From Leisingera aquaemixtae (GTDB taxonomy: Bacteria > Pseudomonadota > Alphaproteobacteria > Rhodobacterales > Rhodobacteraceae): a stretch of 64,000 nucleotides of DNA. Positions 51,354 to 60,158 of the stretch are shown here, piece by piece. Each line of letters begins with the position of its first letter. Positions within the stretch are counted from its first letter, which is position 1. The translations under genes were made by a program, and so were the position numbers. Where the stretch lies: NCBI RefSeq assembly GCF_001458395.1, contig NZ_CYSR01000010.1, forward strand, positions 378,211-442,210, written 5' to 3'. The notes beneath the pieces are model-generated. The model made no database searches and was not told where the DNA came from. It worked only from the letters and a program-made list of their open reading frames with translations.

Positions 51354-53141
51354 ATGCCACAGGGACTGCGCATCGGCGGTGCTTCCGGGTTCTGGGGGGA
51401 GGCCGCCCTGGCCACGCCGCAGCTGCTGGCGGCGGGGGGCTTGGATTTCCTAGTCTATGACTACCTGGCCGAGATCACCATGGCAGTGCTGGCGCGGGCG
51501 CGGGCAAAAGACGCGCAGGCGGGCTATGCGACCGATTTCGTGACCGCGGCGATGGCACCGAACCTGGCGGAGATCGCCCGGCAGGGGGTGCGGGTCATCT
51601 CCAACGCGGGCGGGGTCAACCCTGAGGCCTGCGCCGCAGCCCTGCGGCAGGAGATCGGCGCGCAGGCGCTGGATCTGAAGGTGGCGGTGGTTGAAGGTGA
51701 CGACCTTCTCGGGCGGGCGGCGGAGCTGGCGGCGGCCGCGCCGGAGGATATGTTCACCGGCGCGCCGTTCCCGCCGCTGGAAAAGATCGCCAGCATCAAC
51801 GCCTATCTCGGCGCCTTTCCCATTGCCGCAGCGCTGAACCGCGGGGCGGACATTGTGGTGACCGGGCGCTGCGTGGACAGCGCGGTCACGCTGGCGGCCT
51901 GCATCCACCGCTTCGGCTGGGCGGCGGCGGACCTGGACCGGCTGGCGGGCGGCAGCCTGGCGGGCCATATCCTGGAATGCGGGCCGCAGGCGACCGGCGG
52001 CAACTTCACCGACTGGCAGGCGGCTGCGGAGGGCCTGGCCGGGATCGGCTACCCGATTGCGGAGATCCGCGAGGATGGCTCGTTTGAGGTGACCAAGCCC
52101 GCAGGCACCGGCGGACTGGTCTCCCGCGGGACGGTGGCGGAGCAGCTGCTGTATGAGACCGGCGATCCGCAGGCCTACGTGCTGCCGGATGTGGTCTGCG
52201 ATTTTTCTGCCGTCGCGGTGACGGAGACCGGACCGGACCGGGTGCGGGTGGCCGGCGCCAGGGGGCGCGGGGTGCCGGATGCGTATAAGACCTGCATTAC
52301 CTGGCAGGACGGTTTCCGCAGCGGTCATTACTTTACCTTCTATGGCCTCGATGCCGAGGCCAAGGCGCGGGCTTTTGCCGAGGCGGCGCTGGCCCGGTCG
52401 CGGGAGGTTCTGCGGGGCATGAAGCTGCCGGATTTCAGAGATGTGAGCATCGAGCTGATCGGCAGCGAAAGCCAGTTCGGCGGGCTGCGGCAGAGCGAGC
52501 CCGCGCGGGAGGTGGCCGCCAAGATCGCAGTGCGCCATCCCGAGGCCCGCGGCGTGGGGGTGTTCCTGAAAGAGGCGGTGGGTCTGGGCCTGTCGGCGCC
52601 GCCTGGGCTTAGCGGGTTTGCGGGCGCGCGGCCCCGGCCGTCGCCGGTGCTGGCCTTGTTTTCCTGCCTGCTGCCTAAGGCACAGGTGCCCGCGACCGTG
52701 CGGGATGCTGCGGGCACCTGCGCTGTGCCTGCGGCTCCGGCGCTCCCGCTGCAGGCGGTGGAGCCGCCCGCGCCGCCGCCGGTGCCGCACGCAAAGCGCG
52801 TGGCGGAGGTGCCCTTGATCCGCCTCGCCTGGGCGCGCAGCGGCGACAAGGGCGACATCGCCAATATCGGCGTTGTCGCGCGCAAGCCGGAGGTGATGCC
52901 CTGGATCTGGGAGGCGCTGAGCGAAACTCATCTGCGCCGGGTGTTCGGGCATTTCTGGGACGGGCGGATGGAGCGGTTTTATCTGCCCGGCAGCCACGCG
53001 ATGAACGTCCTGCTGCACGGCGCGCTGGCCGGCGGCGGCACGTCCTCGCTGCGCAACGACCCGCAGGCCAAGGGCTATGCGCAATTGCTGCTGGCGGCCC
53101 TGGTGCGGGTGGATGCGGACTTGCTGGAGGCAGCGGTATGA
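51354..53141 (+). CDS. Acyclic terpene utilisation AtuA-like protein (DUF1446)
   Basis: 595 residues from ATG 51354 with AGGGGAGG upstream. The N-terminal DUF1446 domain (about 1-400) has LRIGGASGFWGEAALATPQL, NAGGVNPEACAAAL, and IVVTGRCVDSAVTLAACIHR. The C-terminal part (about 490-595) has IRLAWARSGDKGDIANIGVV and YLPGSHAMNVLLHGALAGGG, the AtuA-like ferredoxin fold domain. AtuA is part of the citronellol/geranyl-CoA route in Pseudomonas; here it heads an operon with a biotin-dependent carboxylase. Confidence 0.85.
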   Translation: MPQGLRIGGASGFWGEAALATPQLLAAGGLDFLVYDYLAEITMAVLARARAKDAQAGYATDFVTAAMAPNLAEIARQGVRVISNAGGVNPEACAAALRQEIGAQALDLKVAVVEGDDLLGRAAELAAAAPEDMFTGAPFPPLEKIASINAYLGAFPIAAALNRGADIVVTGRCVDSAVTLAACIHRFGWAAADLDRLAGGSLAGHILECGPQATGGNFTDWQAAAEGLAGIGYPIAEIREDGSFEVTKPAGTGGLVSRGTVAEQLLYETGDPQAYVLPDVVCDFSAVAVTETGPDRVRVAGARGRGVPDAYKTCITWQDGFRSGHYFTFYGLDAEAKARAFAEAALARSREVLRGMKLPDFRDVSIELIGSESQFGGLRQSEPAREVAAKIAVRHPEARGVGVFLKEAVGLGLSAPPGLSGFAGARPRPSPVLALFSCLLPKAQVPATVRDAAGTCAVPAAPALPLQAVEPPAPPPVPHAKRVAEVPLIRLAWARSGDKGDIANIGVVARKPEVMPWIWEALSETHLRRVFGHFWDGRMERFYLPGSHAMNVLLHGALAGGGTSSLRNDPQAKGYAQLLLAALVRVDADLLEAAV

Positions 53142-53252
53142 TGTGCGCAGGGCTGCGCCCGGCCCTGGGTGGGTGCGAAGCGCCCTCCCGTGGGGAGGGT
53201 CGGGCGCTGCCCGGCGTGCCGCCGGGCGGAACGCAAATTGGGAAAGCAGTTC

Positions 53253-54869
53253 ATGAGTGAATTCCAGACCAAAATCAGCCCTGACAGCGAAACCTTCGCC
53301 CGGAACCGCGAAGACATGCTGGCGCTGGTCAAGCGAATGCGCGCCTTGGAGGCCCGCGCGGCGGCGAAATCCGAAGAACGCCGCCCTGTCTTTGACAAGC
53401 GCGGGCAGCTGTCCCCGCGAGAGCGGGTCTCGGCACTGCTGGACCCTGGGCTGCCGTTCCTGGAACTGTACAACATGGCCTCCTACCTGGTGGATGATCC
53501 GGACCCGGACACCTCGATCCCCGGCGCCTCGATCATCCTGGGGATCGGGTATGTCGAGGGCGTGCGGGCGATGGTCTTTGCCGATGATGCCGGGATCAAC
53601 GCGGGGGCGATGACGCAGAAATCGGTGGACAAGGCGCTGGGCGCGATTGCAATTGCCGAGCGGCAGAAGCTGCCCTTCATCCACCTGGTGGAAAGCGCCG
53701 GTGCCGATCTGATGCGCTACACGGTGGAGCTGTGGGCGCATGGCGGCGGCATGTTTGCGGGGCTGGCGCGGCTATCGGCGGCGGGCATCCCGGTGATCAC
53801 GGTGCTGCACGGCGCCTCGACCGCGGGCGGGGCCTATCAGCCGGGGCTGTCGGATTATGTGATCGGGGTCCGGGGCAACGGCATGGCGATGCTGGCGGGC
53901 GCTGCGCTGGTACAGGCGGCGACCGGCGAGGCGGCGCAGGACGCGGATCTTGGCGGCGCAGAGATGCACGCCGCAACAACCGGGCAGGTGGAGTATCTCG
54001 CAGCGAATGACGCCCATGGCATCGAAATCGCCCGCGAAGTGGTGTCCGGGCTGGGCTGGGCGCCCTGCAGCCCCGCGCTGCCGGATTGCGCCGAGCCGGT
54101 GCTGCCGCCTGATCAGATTGCGGGCGTGGTGCCGGTCGACTACCGCACCCCCTGCGACATGCGCGAGGTGGCGGCGCGGATCGCGGATGGCTCGGATTTG
54201 CGCGAATTCAAGCCGGATTTCGGGCCTGCGACGCTCTGCCTGCAGGCGCGGATCATGGGGCAGCCGGTTGGCCTGCTTGGCAACAACGGCCCGCTGGACC
54301 CGGACGGGGCGGCCAAGGCCACGCATTTCCTGCAGGCGATGGACCAGGCCGGCACCCCGGTTGTCTTCTTGAACAACACCACCGGTTACATGGTCGGCAC
54401 CGCCTCAGAGCGCGCGGGCATGATCAAGCACGGCGCCAAGATGATCCAGGCGGTGACCAATCTGCGGGTGCCGAAGATCGCCCTTTATACCGGGGCCAGC
54501 TTCGGGGCGGGGAACTATGGCATGTGCGGCTATGCCTTCGGGGCCGATTTCCTGTTCACCTGGCCCAATGCGATGACCGGGGTGATGGGCGGCGCGCAGG
54601 CGGCGCTGACGATGGAGCAGGTCGCCCGGCGCACAGCCGAACGCAAGGGCGTGGAACCGGACGAGGCACGGCTGGCGGCGCAGCGCGCAAAGATCACTGC
54701 GCATTTCGACCGGCAGTCGGATGCCTTCTACACCTCGGGGCGGATGCTGGACATGGGGATGATCGACCCGCGCGACACGCGGGCGGTGCTCGGCTTCTGC
54801 CTGCACACCTGCCAGGAGGCGCGGGCGCGGCAACTGAACCCCAACAGCTTTGGCGTGGCGCGGATCTGA
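53253..54869 (+). CDS. Acyl-CoA carboxylase carboxyltransferase (beta) subunit
   Basis: 538 residues from ATG 53253. Crotonase-type carboxyltransferase: LSPRERVSALLDPGLPFLEL, HLVESAGADLMRYTVELWAH, HGASTAGGAYQPGLSDYVI, and LNNTTGYMVGTASERAGMIK with the oxyanion holes; GASFGAGNYGMCGYAFGADF closes the C-domain. The family includes 3-methylcrotonyl- and geranyl-CoA carboxylases; the neighbouring AtuA-like gene favours an AtuC-like role. Pairs with the biotin subunit ten bases downstream. Confidence 0.9.
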   Translation: MSEFQTKISPDSETFARNREDMLALVKRMRALEARAAAKSEERRPVFDKRGQLSPRERVSALLDPGLPFLELYNMASYLVDDPDPDTSIPGASIILGIGYVEGVRAMVFADDAGINAGAMTQKSVDKALGAIAIAERQKLPFIHLVESAGADLMRYTVELWAHGGGMFAGLARLSAAGIPVITVLHGASTAGGAYQPGLSDYVIGVRGNGMAMLAGAALVQAATGEAAQDADLGGAEMHAATTGQVEYLAANDAHGIEIAREVVSGLGWAPCSPALPDCAEPVLPPDQIAGVVPVDYRTPCDMREVAARIADGSDLREFKPDFGPATLCLQARIMGQPVGLLGNNGPLDPDGAAKATHFLQAMDQAGTPVVFLNNTTGYMVGTASERAGMIKHGAKMIQAVTNLRVPKIALYTGASFGAGNYGMCGYAFGADFLFTWPNAMTGVMGGAQAALTMEQVARRTAERKGVEPDEARLAAQRAKITAHFDRQSDAFYTSGRMLDMGMIDPRDTRAVLGFCLHTCQEARARQLNPNSFGVARI

Positions 54870-54878
54870 GGGGGCGGG

Positions 54879-56855
54879 ATGAGCAGTTTTGACACAATCC
54901 TGGTGGCCAACCGCGGCGAGATCGCGCTGCGGGTGATGCGCACGGCGCGGGCGATGGGGCTGAAAAGCGTAGCGGTGTACACCGATGCGGATGCGGCCAG
55001 CCCGCATGCGGATTTTGCCGATATCTCCATCCGCATCGGTGAAGGCCCCGCGGCGGACAGCTACCTTGCGACCGGCAAACTCCTCGCGGCCGCGCGGGAG
55101 GCGGGCGCGGGCGCAGTGCATCCGGGCTATGGCTTCCTGTCGGAAAACGCGGAGTTTGCCCGCGCCTGTGCGGCTGCCGGGCTGGTCTTTATCGGCCCTG
55201 CGCCGGAGGCGATTGCCCTGATGGGCAACAAGGCCGCCGCCAAGCGCAGGATGATGGCGGCGGGCGTTCCGTGCATTCCCGGCTATGAGGGCGTGGATCA
55301 GGCGGCGGATGTACTGGCGGCAGAAGCCGCGCGGATCGGCTTTCCGGTGATGATCAAGGCCGCCGCGGGCGGTGGCGGCAAGGGGATGCGGCTGGTGCGG
55401 CAGGCGGCGGAAATCAGCGCTGCACTGGACCTGGCCCGCAGCGAGGCGCTGGCGGCCTTCGGCTGCGGGGATGTGATCCTGGAAAGTGCGCTGCTGCAGC
55501 CGCGCCATGTGGAGGTGCAGGTCTTGGGCGATGCGCATGGCACTGTCATTCATTTGGGCGAGCGCGATTGCTCCATCCAGCGCCGCCATCAGAAAGTGGT
55601 GGAAGAGGCGCCAAGCCCGGCCGTGGACGCAGCCTTGCGCGCCCGGATGGGGGCCGCGGCGGTCAGGGCGGCGCAGGCCATCGGCTACCAGGGGGCGGGC
55701 ACGGCGGAGTTCCTGCTGGATCAGAAGGGGGCGTTCTATTTCCTGGAGATGAACACCCGGCTGCAGGTGGAGCATCCGGTGACGGAGATGATCACCGGGC
55801 TGGACCTGGTGGAGCTGCAGATCCGGGTGGCGCGGGGCGAACCCTTGGGGCTGGCGCAGAACGATGTGCGGCTGGAGGGCCACGCGATCGAAGTGCGGCT
55901 TTACGCGGAGGATGCGGCGCAGGGTTTTCTGCCGCAGGCCGGGCGGGTTGACCGTTGGCAGCCGCCCTGCGGTGACGGTGTCCGCGCCGAAAGCGGGATC
56001 GTTTCGGGGCAGCAGGTGCCGGCCTTCTACGATCCGCTGCTGGCCAAGCTGATCGCGCATGGCCGCACCCGGGCAGAAGCGCGGCAGCGTCTGATGGCGG
56101 CGCTGCAGGACTGCGTGCTGTTCGGGCCGGTGTGCAACCGGGATTTCCTGCTGCAGGTGCTGGCGCATCCGCAGTTTGCCAAAGGGGATATCACTACCGC
56201 ATTCATCGCCAGCCATTTTCCGGACGGGCTGGCGGCGCCAGTGCCCGCCAGCATCTGGGCGCTGGGTGCAGCCCTGATCCACCGGGCAGAACAGCAGCGC
56301 TGCGCCGCCGCGGCGGGCGGCGTGGCAACGGAACTGCTGGGCTGGTCAAGCCGGGGCAGCCTGCACTCCTTTGTGCGGCTGAGCTGCAACGGCGAGACCC
56401 AAAGCCTGCAGGTGAGTGAAGAACCGGGCCGGCTGCGCGTGGTTGGCCCCGGCTGGCTGCAGCGCGTGACCGGGGAGGGCGAAGCTCTGCGGGTGGACGG
56501 CAGGCGGGCGGACCTCAGGTCCTGGCGGCTGGAGGGGGACAAGCTGCAGGTGGCAACTGCTGCGCAGATCGTCACCTTCACCCGGCAGCGGGCGTCCGCC
56601 GGCACGGCGTCTGCCGGGCAAGCCGGGCAGGTGGTTGCGCCGATGCACGGGGTTGTCCGGGATATTTGCGTGGCAGAAGGGGACCGAGTGGCTGCGGGCA
56701 GCCGCCTGGCGGTGATGGAGGCCATGAAGATGCAGCACGAGATCCGGGCGCCCGCGCCGGGTGCCGTTGCGGCGGTGGCGGTGCGTGCCGGGGCGCAGGT
56801 GCAGGCGGGACAGGTGCTGCTGGAGATCACGCCGCAGGAAGACGACCGCACGTGA
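54879..56855 (+). CDS. Acyl-CoA carboxylase biotin-containing (alpha) subunit
   Basis: 658 residues. Biotin carboxylase domain: ILVANRGEIALRVMRTARAM, VHPGYGFLSENAEFARA, IKAAAGGGGKGMRLVR (ATP loop) and ERDCSIQRRHQKVVEEAPSP, EMNTRLQVEHPVTEMITGLD. The C-terminal biotinyl domain (about 585-658) has the biotinylation motif EAMKMQHE. Together with the beta subunit it carboxylates a branched acyl-CoA, AtuF-like by context. The usual hydratase and dehydrogenase partners are absent here. Confidence 0.93.
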   Translation: MSSFDTILVANRGEIALRVMRTARAMGLKSVAVYTDADAASPHADFADISIRIGEGPAADSYLATGKLLAAAREAGAGAVHPGYGFLSENAEFARACAAAGLVFIGPAPEAIALMGNKAAAKRRMMAAGVPCIPGYEGVDQAADVLAAEAARIGFPVMIKAAAGGGGKGMRLVRQAAEISAALDLARSEALAAFGCGDVILESALLQPRHVEVQVLGDAHGTVIHLGERDCSIQRRHQKVVEEAPSPAVDAALRARMGAAAVRAAQAIGYQGAGTAEFLLDQKGAFYFLEMNTRLQVEHPVTEMITGLDLVELQIRVARGEPLGLAQNDVRLEGHAIEVRLYAEDAAQGFLPQAGRVDRWQPPCGDGVRAESGIVSGQQVPAFYDPLLAKLIAHGRTRAEARQRLMAALQDCVLFGPVCNRDFLLQVLAHPQFAKGDITTAFIASHFPDGLAAPVPASIWALGAALIHRAEQQRCAAAAGGVATELLGWSSRGSLHSFVRLSCNGETQSLQVSEEPGRLRVVGPGWLQRVTGEGEALRVDGRRADLRSWRLEGDKLQVATAAQIVTFTRQRASAGTASAGQAGQVVAPMHGVVRDICVAEGDRVAAGSRLAVMEAMKMQHEIRAPAPGAVAAVAVRAGAQVQAGQVLLEITPQEDDRT

Positions 56856-56869
56856 TCCCGCAGCCGGAT

Positions 56870-56994
56870 GCTCCCGCCCGTCGCCGGTGCATTTAGAATG
56901 CTCCGCTCCCGTTGGGCCCGGCGCCGCGCAGCGCGCGGCGCCGGGCCCAACGGGAGGAGGTCTTTCGCCAGAAAGACTGACGACGGGCGGGAGC
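56870..56994 (+). repeat. GC-rich palindromic element with terminal inverted repeats, intact copy
   Basis: 125 bases bounded by exact 14-base terminal inverted repeats, GCTCCCGCCCGTCG (56870-56883) and its complement (56981-56994). Inside are a perfect 24-bp stem with a 3-base loop (56906-56956) and a 7-bp hairpin GTCTTTC/GAAAGAC (56960-56977). It lies between the carboxylase stop and the end of the converging GNAT gene. Confidence 0.75.
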
Positions 56995-57002
56995 CGCCGG
57001 GT

Positions 57003-57551
57003 TCAGGTTTCTGCCGCGGGCCAACTGCCGCGATACTGCAGAACATCGTTCGGGTACTGGCTGTCCTGAACCTGGAAGCAGGTCAGCCCTGCCGGTTCAA
57101 AGCCGTGCCGGAGATAGAAGGCAATGGCGCGCGTGTTCTGCGCGTTGGCCGCAAGCCACGGCGCGTCCCAGCCTTCTGACCGGCAGGTCTTTAACCCGGC
57201 TTCCAGAAGCAACCGCCCGATGTGCCTGCCCTGATGCCGGGGCTGGACATAGAGCGTCGAAATCTCTGTGCGGGAGGGGCCGCCCGCCGGGCTTGGCCTG
57301 CCGTGGCGGATACGGATGTAGCCGTCGATACCGTCCTGGTTTTGCGAAACGATCAGGCGTTCGGCAGGGTTTTGCAAGGCGCCGGCAAAATGGTCCGGCG
57401 TGTACGCGGAAAGGACGTAATCCGAGAACAAGCGGTTGATGCCGTTGTGCAAATAGGTGCCCAGCCAGACCTCTATCGACAGGGCGGCCAGGCTGGAACA
57501 GTCGTCCTGGGTCGCGGGCATCAGGGAAACAGCGTGTAGTGCCGGGGTCAT
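57003..57551 (-). CDS. GNAT-family N-acetyltransferase
   Basis: 182 residues. The acetyl-CoA segment is VQPRHQGRHIGRLLLEAGLK (about 101-120), then WDAPWLAANAQNTRAIAFYL and RHGFEPAGLTCF. Substrate unknown. The 3' end abuts the palindromic element. Confidence 0.86.
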   Translation of the reverse strand: MTPALHAVSLMPATQDDCSSLAALSIEVWLGTYLHNGINRLFSDYVLSAYTPDHFAGALQNPAERLIVSQNQDGIDGYIRIRHGRPSPAGGPSRTEISTLYVQPRHQGRHIGRLLLEAGLKTCRSEGWDAPWLAANAQNTRAIAFYLRHGFEPAGLTCFQVQDSQYPNDVLQYRGSWPAAET

Positions 57552-57681
57552 AATTGCTTTCTAAGCCGGTTTCACAATACGCCCCACTGTTCCGTGGCCA
57601 TTGCGGGGCGGTCAAGGAAACACCCTCGTCAATTTTGCTTCACCTGTTTATCAATGTGGCAGCACTGTGCGGGAGGCGCCG

Positions 57682-59307
57682 ATGAACATCCTCTACATCA
57701 TGTTCGACCAGCTGCGGTTCGACTACCTGAGCTGCGCGGGCCATCCGCATCTTCACACGCCGCACATCGATGCGCTGGCCGCCAAGGGCGTGCGCTTCAC
57801 CCGGGCTTATGTGCAGTCGCCCACCTGCGGCTCCTCGCGGATGTCGAGCTATACCGGGCGCTACCCTTCCAGCCACGGGGTGCAGTTCAACAGCTACCCT
57901 TTGCGGGTGGGCGAATGGACCATGGGCGACCATCTGCGCAAGGCGGGCATGGGCTGCCACCTGATCGGCAAGACGCATATGGTGGCGGATGCCGAGGGCA
58001 TGCGGCGGCTGGGCCTGGCGCCGGACAGCGTGATTGGCGTGCGCCAGTCGGAATGCGGCTTTGATCCCTGGGTGCGCGATGACGGGCTGTGGGCCGAGGG
58101 GCCGGACGGGTTCTATGACAACAAGCGCAGCCCCTATAACGAATACCTGAAGGGCAAGGGCTACCCGGGCGAAAATCCCTGGAGCGACTTTGCCAATGCC
58201 GCGGTGCAGGGGCAGGACATTGCCTCGGGCTGGTTCATGATCAATGCGGACAAGCCCGCCAACATCGCCGAGGAAGACAGCGAAACCCCTTGGCTGACCA
58301 CGCAGGCGATGGAGTTCATCGCGCAGGCCGAACGCCCCTGGTGCGCGCATCTGAGCTATATCAAGCCGCATTGGCCCTATATAGTGCCGGCACCCTATCA
58401 CGATATGTACGGGCCGGAGCATGTTCTGCCGGCGGTGCGTTCGGACGCGGAACGCGAGGATGCGCACCCCGTCTTTGACGGCATGATGAACAACCAGATC
58501 GGCAAGACCTTCAGCCGCGATGAGGTGCGCGAGAAGGTGGTCCCCGCCTATATGGGTCTGATCAAACAGGCCGATGACCAGATGGGGCGGCTGTTTGCCT
58601 GGCTGGAGGAAACCGGCCGGATGCAGGACACGATGATCGTGCTGACCTCGGACCACGGGGATTACCTGGGCGATCATTGGCTGGGCGAGAAAAACCTGTT
58701 CCACGAGCCGTCGATCAAGGTGCCGCTGATCATCTATGACCCGCGCGCTGAGGCCGATGCCACCCGCGGCACCACCTGCGATGAGCTGGTGGAAGCCATT
58801 GATCTGCTGCCCACCTTCCTGGAGGCGGCTGGCGGCGACCCGGCGCCGCATATCCTGGAAGGGCGCTCGCTGATGCCGTTGCTGCGCGGCGAAACCCCCA
58901 AGTGGCGGGACTATGCGATTGCCGAGTTCGACTATTCCACCATGCCGCTCTGCCAAAAGCTGGGGCTGGAGCCCAAGGACGCACGGCTGTTCATGGTGGC
59001 GGACAAGCGCTGGAAATTCATGCACGCCGAGGGCGGGCTGCGGCCGATGCTGTTTGATATGGAAAACGACCCGGATGAACTGGCGGACCTGGCCAAGGGC
59101 GGCGGACATCAGGAGATCATAGACCTGATGTACAGCCGACTGCTGGAATGGGGGCTGAGGATGTCGCAGCGGATCACCCTGTCCGATGCGCAGATCACCG
59201 CGCGCCGCGGCACCTCCGGGCGCAAGGGGATCCTGCTGGGGGTCTATGAGGCGGATGAGGCCGCGCCCGAACTGACGGCGAAGTACCGCGGACCGGTGCC
59301 GCGATAG
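57682..59307 (+). CDS. Sulfatase/phosphonate-ester-hydrolase family (alkaline phosphatase superfamily)
   Basis: 541 residues from ATG 57682 with a CGGGAGGCGCC stretch upstream. Metal Asp in ILYIMFDQLRFDYLS; the nucleophile region is VQSPTCGSSRMSSYTGRYPS with Cys49, but the motif reads C-G-S-S-R where formylglycine enzymes usually see C-x-P/A-x-R. Metal ligands in TSDHGDYLGDHWLGEK (about 333-348) are intact. No signal peptide, so cytoplasmic. Could hydrolyse sulfate or phosphonate/phosphodiester bonds. A GntR gene follows. Confidence 0.88.
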   Translation: MNILYIMFDQLRFDYLSCAGHPHLHTPHIDALAAKGVRFTRAYVQSPTCGSSRMSSYTGRYPSSHGVQFNSYPLRVGEWTMGDHLRKAGMGCHLIGKTHMVADAEGMRRLGLAPDSVIGVRQSECGFDPWVRDDGLWAEGPDGFYDNKRSPYNEYLKGKGYPGENPWSDFANAAVQGQDIASGWFMINADKPANIAEEDSETPWLTTQAMEFIAQAERPWCAHLSYIKPHWPYIVPAPYHDMYGPEHVLPAVRSDAEREDAHPVFDGMMNNQIGKTFSRDEVREKVVPAYMGLIKQADDQMGRLFAWLEETGRMQDTMIVLTSDHGDYLGDHWLGEKNLFHEPSIKVPLIIYDPRAEADATRGTTCDELVEAIDLLPTFLEAAGGDPAPHILEGRSLMPLLRGETPKWRDYAIAEFDYSTMPLCQKLGLEPKDARLFMVADKRWKFMHAEGGLRPMLFDMENDPDELADLAKGGGHQEIIDLMYSRLLEWGLRMSQRITLSDAQITARRGTSGRKGILLGVYEADEAAPELTAKYRGPVPR

Positions 59308-59319
59308 CCGCCCTGCATA

Positions 59320-59346
59320 TTCACCTTTGCGCAAATACTCCGGGGG
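59320..59346 (-). repeat. Dispersed GGAGTATTT motif, copy 3
   Basis: On the minus strand it reads CCCCCGGAGTATTTGC then GCAAAGGTGAA, just after the sulfatase stop. Compare 12639, 32987 and 60132. Confidence 0.45.
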
Positions 59347-59440
59347 AGCCCGCAGGGCGGGGGCAGCGCCCTCACCAGCCCGCGTTGCCAAGCGGCAAAG
59401 GGGCGCATAAATTGGCCGGAAACGCACCAAAGGCGGCACA

Positions 59441-60091
59441 ATGGCAGGGCAGACGGAACAGGTTCTGAACGCAATCCTGAGGGATATCGAGACCGGTCGT
59501 CTGGTGCCCGGCGCGCCGCTGGAGGAAAGCGAGCTGGTCGAACGCCACGGGGTGTCGCGCACCCCGGTGCGGGAGGCTTTTATCCAGCTGGAAGCGATTG
59601 GCCTGATCAGGCGGCTGCCGCGCAAGGGGGCGGTACTGTTCAAGCCGACGCTGGAGGAATTCCTGGCCATCCTGGAGGTGCATGCCCGGCTGGAGGGGCA
59701 GGCGGCGGCGCTGGCGGCGCGGCGGCTGTCTCCGGCCCAGGCCAGGGAACTGGGAGCGGCGGTGGCCGCCTGCGAGAAACACGCGGCAGAGAAGGGGGAC
59801 CGCGATCCGGCCGGGTATTACCAGCTGAACCTGCGGTTCCATGCATCTGTGGCGGAAGGCTCCGGCAATCCGTTTCTGGTCGAGATGATCAAGACCAATG
59901 CGCGCAAACTGATGGCCTATTACCGGGCGCGCTACCGCTATCCCGGGGTGATTGCGCAGTCGGCCAGGGAGCACCGGCAGATTGCCGGGCTGATCCTGGC
60001 CCACGACCGGGAGGGCGCGGAGGCGGCGATGATTGCGCATGTGCAGTTCGACCAGGTCACGGTGATGGATCTGCTGGCGGCGCTGGGCTGA
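59441..60091 (+). CDS. GntR-family transcriptional regulator (FadR/FCD subfamily)
   Basis: 216 residues. The winged helix (about 8-70) contains ILRDIETGRLVPGAPLEESE and LVERHGVSRTPVREAFIQLE, the GntR signature. The C-terminal FCD ligand domain has LEVHARLEGQAAALAARRLS and HASVAEGSGNPFLVEMI, whose Asp/His residues usually bind a metal-carboxylate ligand. It probably regulates the sulfatase gene upstream or the divergent genes downstream. Confidence 0.93.
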   Translation: MAGQTEQVLNAILRDIETGRLVPGAPLEESELVERHGVSRTPVREAFIQLEAIGLIRRLPRKGAVLFKPTLEEFLAILEVHARLEGQAAALAARRLSPAQARELGAAVAACEKHAAEKGDRDPAGYYQLNLRFHASVAEGSGNPFLVEMIKTNARKLMAYYRARYRYPGVIAQSAREHRQIAGLILAHDREGAEAAMIAHVQFDQVTVMDLLAALG

Positions 60092-60131
60092 AAGCGCGCT
60101 GAACGGCGCCTGGCGGCTCCGTGCCTGCGAC

Positions 60132-60154
60132 GCGAGTATTTGTCAGAAAGATGA
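60132..60154 (+). repeat. Dispersed GAGTATTT/AAGATGAA motif, copy 4
   Basis: GCGAGTATTTGTC followed by AGAAAGATGAA, between the converging GntR and glutamine amidotransferase genes. Same motif as 12639, 32987 and 59320. Confidence 0.45.
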
Positions 60155-60158
60155 AAAC

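Noticed and set aside
51450..53741. 763-codon minus-strand frame opposite the AtuA-like and carboxylase genes
   Set aside because: Longer than the true genes but made of His, Arg, Gln and Gly repeats with no motif; both sense genes have clear family blocks.
57640..59670. 676-codon minus-strand frame opposite the sulfatase
   Set aside because: Antisense shadow; the sulfatase metal-site motifs and length settle the strand.
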